Shown here piece by piece: positions 52,195 through 60,958 of a DNA stretch of 64,000 nt. The stretch comes from Methanoplanus endosymbiosus. Its GTDB lineage: Archaea > Halobacteriota > Methanomicrobia > Methanomicrobiales > Methanomicrobiaceae. Under the pieces are notes generated by a model. It saw nothing but the letters and a program-made list of their open reading frames with translations, had not been told where the DNA came from and made no database searches. The translations under genes were made by a program, and so were the position numbers. The stretch lies in assembly GCF_024662215.1 (NCBI RefSeq), contig NZ_CP096115.1:1984001-2048000 (forward strand), given 5' to 3'. How positions within the stretch are numbered: the first letter of the stretch is position 1; every line of letters begins with the position of its first letter.

Positions 52195-53865
52195 TTATTC
52201 TGCATCATTTTCATTAATTATCCAGTCTGGTGCCTTTTTTGAACCAATATTTTTGATATGACCTGAACGGCGAAGTTTTGTAAGCAAATTAGATATTCTG
52301 TTGGTTTTTTGTTCATCATCTAATCCATCACTGAGTTTATCCCATAGTAGATAATTAATTTCTTCTCTTGATGCACATTCAAATTCAGATAAATAATCAA
52401 TAATCAGTTTTGCATAAAATTTGTCATCCTGTGCCCTCGTTTTAATGTAGTCCGACTTTTTTCCGGTAGTTATTGCAGCAGATGCAGAAAGGTACAAATT
52501 GGGTTTTCGTCCTTCGATTAACTTTGCGCGACGTAAACGATGTATTGTTTCCTCAGGCACGGAATGTCCCTTTTGTATGTGGTCTAATGCAATAATGTCT
52601 TTGAGAGTGAGTTCTTTATTTTGAATTAATAACAGGCTGTAAGCAGGATCAATTACTTTGCCGTAAATTTTTAATTTAACAACCCCCGATTCTGAGAGGT
52701 CATAGTCCGGCATCGGAAAATAACGTCGTGCCTGCTCTTTATACATCTCATAAATTCCATAACCCATTGTATCAATCATGTTCAGTTCAGCCATAGCCTG
52801 TGTTAAAAATGAATTTCTATACTTGCGGGGGGTTTTATTTCCCATAGTATAATCATCTGGCTGACCTTCATAAAAGTCACCTTCATTTTCGAATTGAAGA
52901 AAATTCGTTGATTCTGTAACAATTATTCGGCTGTTTTTGCGATAATCCTGATGTGCAATGCAATTATGCAGTGCCTCATGAATAACTTTCTGGTCATATT
53001 TTGAAACTTCCAGAGGTATTAATTCATCAAAAGGTAATATGCGCATCTGATAATTACGTATCTTTCGATAAATGATAGTTGTGTTTAGCAAAAATGGTGG
53101 TCCAAAATGCTCATATGCTTTATCTATGCCTTCAAGTTTCCATGTTATCTGTGCAGGATATGGTAACAAATAATATGCTGATTCAGGTTTTCCAAGCAAA
53201 ATTATGGCTGTCCTGGTAATTTTACCCTGCTGAGTGATACGTGCCCGATCCAGAAATGTCTCAAGGGGCCAGTTCATGATTTCATCAAATGAAAAGCGAT
53301 TTTTATACTTTAAGGCAAAGGATTCTCTTGCTTTTTGAATTGCGTCTGAATGAAGATCATTTAATGTTGCATGTGGCACAATGCCTGCCGTCCAGTCACT
53401 ACCTAATGTCTGCTGTCGAATATCGTCCTGTTTCTCCAGACCCAGAGATGTGAGGCTTTCACCGGCTCTGGAGTAGTAATGTCCTTTCCATGCAATTGGT
53501 ATTCCTCTTGGTGCCTGGGGGATTTCGAAGAGAATAACTCTTCCACAATCATCTTTATACTCGTAAATATTTCGGAAAGTTATACTTGGATCAGTATTAT
53601 TTGCAATCTGGATTTTCAGACTTTGCAGTCTCTCATGTTCCGGGCGGTAATCAGTTCCGATTATATTTTTGGAATCATTATCAACACCGAAAACCAGCCA
53701 GGCTGAGTGGCAATTTCTTAAGTTTGCTTCATTGGCTAAAGCAGAAAAATATTTGCCAATATCTGAGGTCGAAAAATTATCTCCGGCCTGCTTAAATTCA
53801 GTTATTTCATCTTCCCATCTGTTAATAAGCTCATTTAGCAATTTTTTTAATTCTGTCTGATTCAT
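52195..53865 (-). CDS. AlbA_2/Schlafen-type ATP-binding domain protein (COG2865)
   Basis: A 556-residue protein of the group often annotated as 'RecG-related' or divergent AAA_4/AlbA_2 regulators. The N-terminal AlbA_2 domain (about 10-135) shows 'EFKQAG', 'LANEANLRN', 'WLVFGVDND' and 'HYYSRAGESLTSL'. The middle 'EALHNCIAHQDYRKNSRIIVTES' (about 290) and 'GYGIYEMYKEQARRYFPMPDY' (about 365) are the COG2865 C-terminal blocks. Winged-helix segments follow. It is AT-rich compared with its surroundings, suggesting transfer. The open frame starts 34 codons earlier; ATG 53865 (MNQTEL) is preferred. Members occur in phage-defence neighbourhoods; function here is unproven. Confidence 0.85.
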   Translation of the reverse strand: MNQTELKKLLNELINRWEDEITEFKQAGDNFSTSDIGKYFSALANEANLRNCHSAWLVFGVDNDSKNIIGTDYRPEHERLQSLKIQIANNTDPSITFRNIYEYKDDCGRVILFEIPQAPRGIPIAWKGHYYSRAGESLTSLGLEKQDDIRQQTLGSDWTAGIVPHATLNDLHSDAIQKARESFALKYKNRFSFDEIMNWPLETFLDRARITQQGKITRTAIILLGKPESAYYLLPYPAQITWKLEGIDKAYEHFGPPFLLNTTIIYRKIRNYQMRILPFDELIPLEVSKYDQKVIHEALHNCIAHQDYRKNSRIIVTESTNFLQFENEGDFYEGQPDDYTMGNKTPRKYRNSFLTQAMAELNMIDTMGYGIYEMYKEQARRYFPMPDYDLSESGVVKLKIYGKVIDPAYSLLLIQNKELTLKDIIALDHIQKGHSVPEETIHRLRRAKLIEGRKPNLYLSASAAITTGKKSDYIKTRAQDDKFYAKLIIDYLSEFECASREEINYLLWDKLSDGLDDEQKTNRISNLLTKLRRSGHIKNIGSKKAPDWIINENDAE

Positions 53866-54292
53866 CCGGTAATTCCTCAAATATTTTTTCCTTCTTATAT
53901 TAGTGCTACTAATTAAATTCTGTATGACTTGTCTGAATATTTTATCTTCTCTAAATCCGGAAAGCACTTATTTAAGATAATGCAGTCAATTTATGCTGTA
54001 TCCTTAATTCTGATTTATTGTCTGATTATTGTTATCGCTGTATGAGTATTCTATTGGGGCTGTTACACAAATAAAATTTGATAGATAATTGGATAATTTA
54101 CAGACGCAATTGGCACAAAAATTGCGAGGATTGACCCAAATGCACTATTTAATTACCCCATAGTCAGTTAGTAAATATTCATGTGAAAGCCTCTATTGTC
54201 ACTGAAATAATAATGTTTGTATGTGTCAGGATCAACGAAACATGGGTGATATGAAAGAGTATGGGAATAAATTCTGGATACTACTGTTTAAA
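53866..54292. other. AT-rich gap between AlbA_2 and orphan hicB genes
   Basis: No gene was recognised. It holds the AlbA_2 promoter region and an inverted repeat CGCAATT (54105-54111) / AATTGCG (54120-54126) with an 8-base loop. No HicA remnant was found here. Confidence 0.5.
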
Positions 54293-54490
54293 TTAAGAGG
54301 CAAATCTATGACTGAATTCTGAGAGAATGTAATCTTCCTCATCAGGCTCAAGATATAACTCTATTGCTTCCCTGATGTTTTCCAGAGCTTCTTCTTCTGT
54401 TTTACCCTGTGATATGCAGCCCGGAAGAGAGGGTACTTCTGCAACAAACCATCCATCCATTCCGGGCTTAATTATTACCTGTAACTGCAT
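54293..54490 (-). CDS. Orphan HicB-like protein
   Basis: A 65-residue HicB-fold protein ('QLQVIIKPGMDGWFVAEVPSLPGCISQGKTEEEALENIREAIELYLE'). It is related to, but clearly distinct from, the HicB at 49843. No HicA-type frame lies within 200 bases on either side, so it is a solitary antitoxin-like gene or the survivor of a decayed pair. Confidence 0.8.
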   Translation of the reverse strand: MQLQVIIKPGMDGWFVAEVPSLPGCISQGKTEEEALENIREAIELYLEPDEEDYILSEFSHRFAS

Positions 54491-54698
54491 GTTTTTGTGT
54501 ATGTTATAATATGAATTAAATATTCACATGGTTTTATTCAGTGAAGCCTTTGGTAAACGTGGGTTAAGTGCACAATATTTCCGTTTATGGATTCTCCATA
54601 ACATTTTCCCTTGAGATCCGGGTTTGGCCTGATACAGGTGATTGTGGAAGATATTTTGAGTTTTGGAGAATAACAGGAGATATTTCCGGGCTGTAAAA

Positions 54699-55127
54699 TC
54701 AGTTGTCCTCTGCAATTATCTCTGCCATAAGACTGACAAAATCACAGAGATAATCTATATTTTCCGAGATAATCCCAAGATCTGCTTCATCAAATGTTGC
54801 GTACTGGTGTGCAAGCTGATTTCTGTAAAATACAAAGCTGCTCATCTTTCCTTTAAGCTCTTCAGATATCAGGCCGGCGTTGCTGAGCACATTGAAAATA
54901 TCACGATATGAGCGTGGTATTTCAAGTTTCTTTATGCAGATTATCTCTTCACCAAGTTCAAATGAAAGATTCATGAGAGTAAAGAGAATCATGGAAACCG
55001 AGTGATATCTAAGTACGTCATCTCTTTTTGGGATACCTCCCTCTCCGGTAATCTCCTCATATTCCCTGTAATATTTTTTTATATTTGATAGTATAGTGAA
55101 AGTTCTGTCGTACTCGGTTCCCATCAA
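54699..55127 (-). CDS. hepT: HepT-like HEPN toxin
   Basis: A 142-residue helical HEPN protein. The RNase motif Rx4-6H is present as RNQLAHQY at about 108-115, including the Tyr that MntA-type antitoxins AMPylate. It would act as an RNase toxin neutralised by the MntA-like nucleotidyltransferase encoded upstream on the same strand (55298-55726). The 170-base gap between the two is larger than the usual overlap. Confidence 0.87.
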   Translation of the reverse strand: MMGTEYDRTFTILSNIKKYYREYEEITGEGGIPKRDDVLRYHSVSMILFTLMNLSFELGEEIICIKKLEIPRSYRDIFNVLSNAGLISEELKGKMSSFVFYRNQLAHQYATFDEADLGIISENIDYLCDFVSLMAEIIAEDN

Positions 55128-55297
55128 AAATATCTCCCTGATTTTTTATCTGTCTGATAATTGTTATATGATGCTATGAATTCTTTATTCTGTCTGTCAA
55201 TTCCGTTTTTCATTTGTTTTTCTTTTATGTCAGCAGCAGTTTTCTGTTCCGGATTTCAGAAAGGACTTTCTGGTGGGGCTGCTGTATTATTAATTAA

Positions 55298-55726
55298 TTA
55301 TTTCAGGCTGAACGAACTGATAAATCTCTGATTGACCCTTTTTCTCATTGGCTCAGAATCAAAGTATTCCAGCAGGTTAGCTCTTGTAATATCCCGGAGA
55401 TGCCGGCTGTCCCTTGAGAAGAGAAGTATTCCGTCATATATTATTCCCATTTTGACAGTGATTGGCATAAGGCTGAATATCTCAACATCCAGTATTTTTG
55501 AGGAATATGATCCGGCTGTTTCTATCTCTCTCCTTTCAGCCGGTTCTCTGAGTAATACGGCAATATCAATATCCGAGTATGGCTTTGAACAGCGTTTTGC
55601 ATGTGATCCGAAGAGATAGACTGCCATGACAAAAGGATATGCCATCAGTTCTTCACAGACAGATTTCACAAGTTCCTTCTCATCATCAGTCAGATCCGAC
55701 TCATTCAGTTTTTCCGGAGAATACAT
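55298..55726 (-). CDS. mntA: MntA-like minimal nucleotidyltransferase antitoxin
   Basis: A 142-residue polymerase-beta-fold nucleotidyltransferase. The GSx10DxD motif is exact: GSHAKRCSKPYSDIDIAV near residues 40-57, with the third acidic residue plausible in 'ILDVEIF'. In characterised MntA/HepT pairs the enzyme AMPylates the HEPN toxin. It lies upstream of hepT on the same strand and probably shares its transcript. Confidence 0.88.
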   Translation of the reverse strand: MYSPEKLNESDLTDDEKELVKSVCEELMAYPFVMAVYLFGSHAKRCSKPYSDIDIAVLLREPAERREIETAGSYSSKILDVEIFSLMPITVKMGIIYDGILLFSRDSRHLRDITRANLLEYFDSEPMRKRVNQRFISSFSLK

Positions 55727-55868
55727 GTTCCGGATAACAATATATTGCTAATTTCATTTATATTGTCTGTGCTGTAATTACCTCCCTGGGCCTTTATTTA
55801 ATGAGTTAAGTTAATTTGATTAATTCGGACATGGATAAATTATTATTGGTTTTCATTCCAATTAGTCT

Positions 55869-57041
55869 GTGAACACAATGGAACCGATCATATATCTGAA
55901 TAATGCCGCCACAACCTGGCCAAAGCCGGATCCGGTTATAAAAGCGGTTGAGCAGTCCTTTACTCTTCCTTACTTTGAGGAAGGGAGGAGTTCAGTGCCG
56001 GGGCAGATTGATTATCCCACACTTGCCCGTGAAACCCTTGCCGGGTTTTTCCGGGTGAAAACTCCGGATAATTTTATATTTACCCAGAATGCAACAGATT
56101 CCCTGAACACTGTAATTCATGGTTTTGTGAACCGTCAGGGCAGTTCAACTCACGTCATTACAACCGATCTTGAACACAATGCTGTCCTGAGACCGCTCCG
56201 GACGCTTGAGGTCAAAAATAAGATCTCACTTACGGTTCTCCGGTCAGAAAATGGTTACATCACCCCCGAATCTGTCCGTGAATCAATTAAAGAAGATACC
56301 TCAATGGCAGTGATGACACATGGGAGCAATGTACTCGGCACAGTCCAGGATATCGGTTCAATTGGTAAAATTCTGAGGAAAAAGGATATTTTCTTCTGTG
56401 TTGATGCTGCCCAGACTGCCGGTGAAATTCCCGTTAATCTCTCTAAAACCCCTGTTGATGCCCTCGTATTTACCGGGCACAAAGCACTTTTCGGCCTTCA
56501 GGGGATTGGCGGCCTGTACATTGCCGACCCGGAGAGAATAGATCCTCTCCGGCAGGGAGGAACGGGTGCCAATTCCAAATATCCCCTTCAGCCGTATGAT
56601 ATGCCCATGAAATTTGAGGCCGGAACTCCAAACTATCCGGGAATTGTCTCTCTTATTGCAGGTATTAATTACATTAATGATACCGGCCCGGAAGAGATCA
56701 GGAAGCGGACCATGGGTCTGACAAAACTCCTGATTGACGGGCTAAAGTATCATCCGGAAATTATACTGTATAATCAGAATCCTGACCTGCCGGTTATCTC
56801 ATTTAACATCAATGGAATTGATAACTATACAGTTTCCAGAATACTTGCAAGGGGTTATTCCATTATTACAAGGGCCGGACTTCACTGCGCCCCGCTTATT
56901 AACGTGAATTTGCCTGGTGCTCATGATGGGACAGTACGGCTTAGCCCTTCATATCTTAATACTGAAAATGAATGCAGAAAAGCTATAGAAGCCATTTCGG
57001 AGGTGGCCGGAAGTGAAGATAAAGAAATCCAACCTGCATAA
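55869..57041 (+). CDS. Cysteine desulfurase (SufS/CsdA-like, class V aminotransferase)
   Basis: A 390-residue PLP enzyme releasing sulfur from cysteine. 'YLNNAATTWPKP' marks the N-terminus, the PLP Lys lies in FTGHKALFG (about 205), and the active-site Cys in RAGLHCAPL (about 338). 'DAAQTAGEIPV' contacts PLP. The start is GTG 55869 or ATG 55878. The next gene starts inside its 3' end, so the enzyme may supply sulfur to, or work with, that uncharacterised protein. No iscU or sufBC lies nearby. Confidence 0.92.
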   Translation: MNTMEPIIYLNNAATTWPKPDPVIKAVEQSFTLPYFEEGRSSVPGQIDYPTLARETLAGFFRVKTPDNFIFTQNATDSLNTVIHGFVNRQGSSTHVITTDLEHNAVLRPLRTLEVKNKISLTVLRSENGYITPESVRESIKEDTSMAVMTHGSNVLGTVQDIGSIGKILRKKDIFFCVDAAQTAGEIPVNLSKTPVDALVFTGHKALFGLQGIGGLYIADPERIDPLRQGGTGANSKYPLQPYDMPMKFEAGTPNYPGIVSLIAGINYINDTGPEEIRKRTMGLTKLLIDGLKYHPEIILYNQNPDLPVISFNINGIDNYTVSRILARGYSIITRAGLHCAPLINVNLPGAHDGTVRLSPSYLNTENECRKAIEAISEVAGSEDKEIQPA

Positions 57042-57366
57042 ATTCTGCAAAGACGGTTCTACAAGGGATGATCTTGTCATGGATGAACCTGTCTCAATAG
57101 AATTTATAAAATATCTCTCTAATTTTGGAGAGGTGAAGATCAGAGAAGGAATGAGGATGACCCCGTTCTCCTTTGACAAGCCTGATTTTATCTCGATAAA
57201 GGGAATATTAGGGGATGACGAAATAGAGATGAGAGTTAAAAAGGAATTTCAGAGAGAGACCTCAGGTTACTTTGACCTTCTCCTTTTTAATTATAATGAC
57301 GGCACTCCTGATGTTAATGCAATGCGGGGGAGAGAGGCTGAAATTCGGGCAAAAATAGAGGAATAA
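57013..57366 (+). CDS. Uncharacterised protein coupled to cysteine desulfurase
   Basis: A 117-residue alpha/beta protein: 'KIREGMRMTPFSFDKPDFISIKGILGDDEIEMRVKKEF' then 'SGYFDLLLFNYNDGTPDVNAMRGRE'. One Cys near the N-terminus (KFCKDG). It starts with GTG inside the cysteine desulfurase gene (29-base overlap), so it is made with it. No family is recognised. A sulfur-acceptor or regulator role is inference from coupling only. Confidence 0.75.
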   Translation: MKIKKSNLHKFCKDGSTRDDLVMDEPVSIEFIKYLSNFGEVKIREGMRMTPFSFDKPDFISIKGILGDDEIEMRVKKEFQRETSGYFDLLLFNYNDGTPDVNAMRGREAEIRAKIEE

Positions 57367-57491
57367 ATTATTTTATCTCCTCTATTTTTGTTTTCGTGGT
57401 ATATACTGTTTGATTTTTCTGTAACCTCTTAGAATATTTTTTTGAGAGCAATAAAAATCCTTAACCACTTAAAAACACCAATTATAATGAA

Positions 57492-58250
57492 ATGATCAGG
57501 GTCGGTCTGCTTGGATGCGGCAATGTGGCTGAAGTTATTGCAAAGGATAACATCGGATTTGAGATATCCGCCCTATATGATATGGATATCCGGCACGCGA
57601 AACACCTCTCGGAATTAACGGGCGCACCTGCGTTTGAGAACTTTGAGGAGTTCCTCTCATCGGACTTCGACATAGTGGTGGAGGCTGCATCAGTAAGTGC
57701 AGTTCTTACCCATGCAGAAAGTGTCCTTACATCCGGAAAAGATATGATAATTCTCTCCGTCGGTGCATTTGCTGATCCGGAATTTTCTGCTAATATAAAA
57801 GAGACTGCAAATAAATTCAAAAGGACAGTACGTATCCCAAGCGGGGCAATAATGGGCCTTGACAATCTGAAGATCGGACAGATCTCCGATATGAAGAGGC
57901 TGTTATTAAGAACAACCAAAAATCCAAGATCCTTAGGCATAGAAACGGATGAGAAGATCCTCCTCTTCTCCGGAAGGGCAGATGAGTGTATAAAAAAGTA
58001 CCCTAAAAACATTAATGTTGCAGTCGCGCTTGAAATAGCATCAGGACATGAAGTCGATGTCGAACTCTGGGCAGATCCTGAAGCTGACCGCAACACACAT
58101 GAAATTTTTGCAGAAGGAGAATTCGGAGAGTTTTACCTGAGAATAAAGAACAATCCATGTCCTGATAACCCTGCAACAAGTTACCTTGCTGCACTCTCAG
58201 TTATCACCCTGCTCAAAAATCTTGAAGAACCGATAAAGATAGGAACCTGA
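57492..58250 (+). CDS. nadX: L-aspartate dehydrogenase
   Basis: A 252-residue enzyme oxidising aspartate to iminoaspartate for NAD synthesis without oxygen. Rossmann motif GLLGCGNVAEVIA (5-17), the 'RIPSGAIMGLDNLK' block (about 115) and 'NINVAVALEIASG' (about 175), with the catalytic His of the family expected in the segment that follows. ATG 57492 is preceded by an A/T-rich promoter (TTAAAAACA about 24 bases upstream), so the transcript may be nearly leaderless. First gene of nadX-nadA-nadC. Confidence 0.93.
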   Translation: MIRVGLLGCGNVAEVIAKDNIGFEISALYDMDIRHAKHLSELTGAPAFENFEEFLSSDFDIVVEAASVSAVLTHAESVLTSGKDMIILSVGAFADPEFSANIKETANKFKRTVRIPSGAIMGLDNLKIGQISDMKRLLLRTTKNPRSLGIETDEKILLFSGRADECIKKYPKNINVAVALEIASGHEVDVELWADPEADRNTHEIFAEGEFGEFYLRIKNNPCPDNPATSYLAALSVITLLKNLEEPIKIGT

Positions 58251-58375
58251 TATCCCAGGCAGAAGTAACCGGATGACAAATGATTGTATGCCCTGAGGCA
58301 CTATTAGACATATTAACATTCGGTTACGAAGATGAGTAAAGCCGGAGAATCTAACAATTTAAATTATTCTGGAAT

Positions 58376-59311
58376 GTGCCTCCTATGACAGTACAGGAAG
58401 AGATAAACAAACTAAAAACTGAGAAAAATGCGATAATCCTTGCCCACAACTATGAACCCCCTGAAATTCAGGACATAGCTGATTTTATCGGTGACAGCCT
58501 TGAACTTGCGCTCCGGGCAACTGACGTAACTGAAGATATCATCGTATTCTGTGGTGTTTTATTCATGGCAGAGACTGCAAAGATCTTAAATCCGGAAAAA
58601 AAGGTCATACTCCCTGCACCTGATGCCGGATGCCTGCTTGCCGATCAGCTCAGTCCGGAGATGATTAAATCGGCCAGAGAAGATAACCCCGGTGCAGAGG
58701 TTGTATTATATGTCAATTCAACTGCCGAATCAAAGGCATATGCAGACATCGTCTGCACCTCAGCAAATGCTGTGGATGTCGTTAAATCGCTCAAAAGTGA
58801 GACCGTCCTCTTCGGCCCTGATTCAAACCTTGCATCATATGTTCAGGAGCAGCTTCCGGACAAAAAAATAGTCCCGCTGCCAAAAGGCGGAAACTGTCCT
58901 GTGCATGTGGAATTTACACCTGAGGATGCCATATCTGCAAAGAAGAAGGGCTATACCGTAATCTGCCATCCGGAATGTCCGGCAGAGGTGAGGGCACACT
59001 GTGATATAATTGCGTCCACCGGAAGTATGATGAGAAATACACACCTCTCGGAGAGATGGGCTGTAATGACCGAGAAGGACATGGCTTACAGGCTTAAAAC
59101 AGAATATCCTGATAAGGAATTCCTAAGCTTTGAGAAAGCAGTCTGCAAAGACATGAAGAAGATCTCCTTAAATGACGTGTTAAGCTCACTTAACAGCGAA
59201 TCCCCGGAGATAAATCTGCCCGCAGACCTGATGGATAAAGCCGAATCCTCAATAAGGCGTATGATTGACCTAAGCAGGAAGAGCAATGACAAAACTTCAG
59301 AAACTTCTTGA
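58376..59311 (+). CDS. nadA: Quinolinate synthase
   Basis: A 311-residue 4Fe-4S enzyme that condenses iminoaspartate with dihydroxyacetone phosphate to quinolinate. 'ILAHNYEPPEIQDIADFIGDSLELA' begins the first of three pseudo-symmetric domains. Cluster Cys candidates are in DAGCLLAD (about 84), the DIVCTSAN region (about 127-129) and CHPECPAEV (about 200-204). Usual archaeal length. A 125-base gap after nadX may contain its own promoter; the 3' end overlaps nadC by 26 bases. Confidence 0.96.
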   Translation: MPPMTVQEEINKLKTEKNAIILAHNYEPPEIQDIADFIGDSLELALRATDVTEDIIVFCGVLFMAETAKILNPEKKVILPAPDAGCLLADQLSPEMIKSAREDNPGAEVVLYVNSTAESKAYADIVCTSANAVDVVKSLKSETVLFGPDSNLASYVQEQLPDKKIVPLPKGGNCPVHVEFTPEDAISAKKKGYTVICHPECPAEVRAHCDIIASTGSMMRNTHLSERWAVMTEKDMAYRLKTEYPDKEFLSFEKAVCKDMKKISLNDVLSSLNSESPEINLPADLMDKAESSIRRMIDLSRKSNDKTSETS

Positions 59312-60140
59312 ATATCTCGATGAGGATATGCCGTTTGGGGATATCACATCTGAGGTCATAATTCCGGATGTAAATACCGAAGCGGAGATCATCTCAAAGG
59401 CAGAAGGGATAATCGCCGGTCTTGAGGAGTCATCACTGCTGTTTGGCCATCTCGGTCTGAATGTCCGTTTCCTGAAGAAGGACGGCGATCCGGTACAACC
59501 CGGAGATCTGGTGATGACAGTATCCGGCAATGCAGGTAAAATCCTGACAGCAGAGAGAACCTGCTTAAATATTATCAGCCGTATGAGTGCCATTGCAACA
59601 AAAACAGAGAGGACTGCATCACTCGTCCGGTCAGCAAACCCGAATGTCAGAATCGCCGCGACCAGAAAGACAGCACCCGGACTGAGATATCTGGATAAAA
59701 AAGCGGTTGTGACCGGCGGCGGAGATCCTCACCGTGACTCACTCTCTGACGGATTTTTAATAAAAGACAATCATCTTCTTCTCTGCCCCTTAAAAGAGGC
59801 GATAATAAAGGCAAAGAAGTATTCAGCATACAAAAAAACCGAAGTCGAGGTTGAAAAACCGGATGATGCCCTCATCGCCGCAGAGACCGGAGCTGATATC
59901 ATCCTCCTTGACAACATGACTCCGGAAGATGTCATTCTCTCATCAGAGATGATCAATGATGCCGGACTCAGAAAGAATGTTATTCTTGAGGTTTCCGGCG
60001 GTATTACTCCGGAAAATATAGAATCCTATGCAGTATGTGACATAGACATAATAAGCATCGGGGCACTGACGCATACGGTTGAATGCTTCGATGTATCCTT
60101 AAATATCAGAGGCGGTCAAAAATCCGCCTTAAAAAAATAA
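59286..60140 (+). CDS. nadC: Nicotinate-nucleotide pyrophosphorylase (quinolinate phosphoribosyltransferase)
   Basis: A 284-residue enzyme converting quinolinate and PRPP to nicotinate mononucleotide. 'EDMPFGDITSE' at the N-terminus, 'ERTCLNIISRMSAIAT' (about 80), 'ATRKTAPGLRYLDKKAV..GGG..HR' (about 122-145) and 'EVSGGITPENIESYA' (about 238) are family landmarks. The ATG lies inside the nadA 3' end, giving translational coupling. Confidence 0.96.
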   Translation: MTKLQKLLEYLDEDMPFGDITSEVIIPDVNTEAEIISKAEGIIAGLEESSLLFGHLGLNVRFLKKDGDPVQPGDLVMTVSGNAGKILTAERTCLNIISRMSAIATKTERTASLVRSANPNVRIAATRKTAPGLRYLDKKAVVTGGGDPHRDSLSDGFLIKDNHLLLCPLKEAIIKAKKYSAYKKTEVEVEKPDDALIAAETGADIILLDNMTPEDVILSSEMINDAGLRKNVILEVSGGITPENIESYAVCDIDIISIGALTHTVECFDVSLNIRGGQKSALKK

Positions 60141-60460
60141 TATATTTTTCCGGTTATGAAATGGCTGTTATCTTTTATTCTCTCCGGAAATCAGAGATCT
60201 GTTCCCATTAATTTATGTTTCAGTCTCAAATCCGGATCATCTGTGTCGTTCGTGCATATTGTGTTCTGCTTTATTTATTCGGGATTTTAAGAGATATGGC
60301 GGCTATGATATTCCTTATTTTTTCTGTCATGTTCAGGTCCTTTTCACCTCCTTACTTTCTGGTATTTCTTCCCTTAGAGCCCGGTTATTTTTTCTGCCGG
60401 AAGATTCCCTGTGAGGGTTAACCGGATTATCCCCGGCAGAATGATCTTTTATTGCAGATG
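60141..60460. other. Intergenic gap between convergent nadC and cheW
   Basis: 320 bases with a T-rich stretch right after nadC (about 60142-60152) that can terminate it. A 68-codon plus-strand frame (60215-60421) is hydrophobic and unsupported. No other structure was seen. Confidence 0.5.
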
Positions 60461-60937
60461 TTACGCCGTTGCAACTCCGCTTTCATAGAGGGTATTTCTC
60501 AGTATCCCGCCAATATCAATCCATATCACAAGATCCTTCTTATCTGAATCCTGTTCATTGCCTATTTTAATTATTCCCTTGATATATGCCTCTTTTGAAA
60601 AAGAGGTGTCCATCTTGTCAACATCCTCATCTGATATCTGAAGGACACTTTTTACATCATCCACAATCATTCCGATTTTAGAACCACCGACAGCACCGGC
60701 TACAAGCACTATTATCTTTTTTGACTCAGAATCTCCGTCATCCGGAAGTTCCATGAGCCTGTTTAGGTTGAGAATGTTTGTGATCTCACCCCTCAGATTA
60801 ATAATTCCGGCAATATGGGGCGGGGCCTTTGGAACCGGAGTTATGGGCATCATCTCAACTATCTCCTGTGCAAGCTGAATGTCGAGGGCATATTTCGTCC
60901 CTGCGATCTCAAACTGCACAACATCAACTGTCGTCAT
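60461..60937 (-). CDS. cheW: Chemotaxis coupling protein CheW
   Basis: A 158-residue CheW-domain protein: 'VVQFEIAGTKYALDIQLAQEIVEMMPITPVPKAPPHIAGIINLRGEITNILNL' is the classic SH3-like core, with 'IGMIVDDVKSVLQI' later. It links chemoreceptors to CheA. It follows the chemoreceptor gene by 21 bases, so the two form one unit. No cheA, cheY or archaellum gene is in the window. Confidence 0.95.
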   Translation of the reverse strand: MTTVDVVQFEIAGTKYALDIQLAQEIVEMMPITPVPKAPPHIAGIINLRGEITNILNLNRLMELPDDGDSESKKIIVLVAGAVGGSKIGMIVDDVKSVLQISDEDVDKMDTSFSKEAYIKGIIKIGNEQDSDKKDLVIWIDIGGILRNTLYESGVATA

Positions 60938-60958
60938 AACATCTTCTCCTGTTTAATC

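Noticed and set aside
54524-54715. Possible hicA upstream of the orphan hicB
   Set aside because: A GSQ tripeptide in this frame recalls the HicA GSH motif, but the rest does not follow the family, there is no catalytic His, and the frame overlaps the hepT end.
57482-58096. 204-codon minus-strand frame opposite nadX
   Set aside because: Shadow of the aspartate dehydrogenase gene.
60215-60421. 68-codon hydrophobic frame between nadC and cheW
   Set aside because: It lies in a convergent intergenic gap with no promoter or ribosome site.
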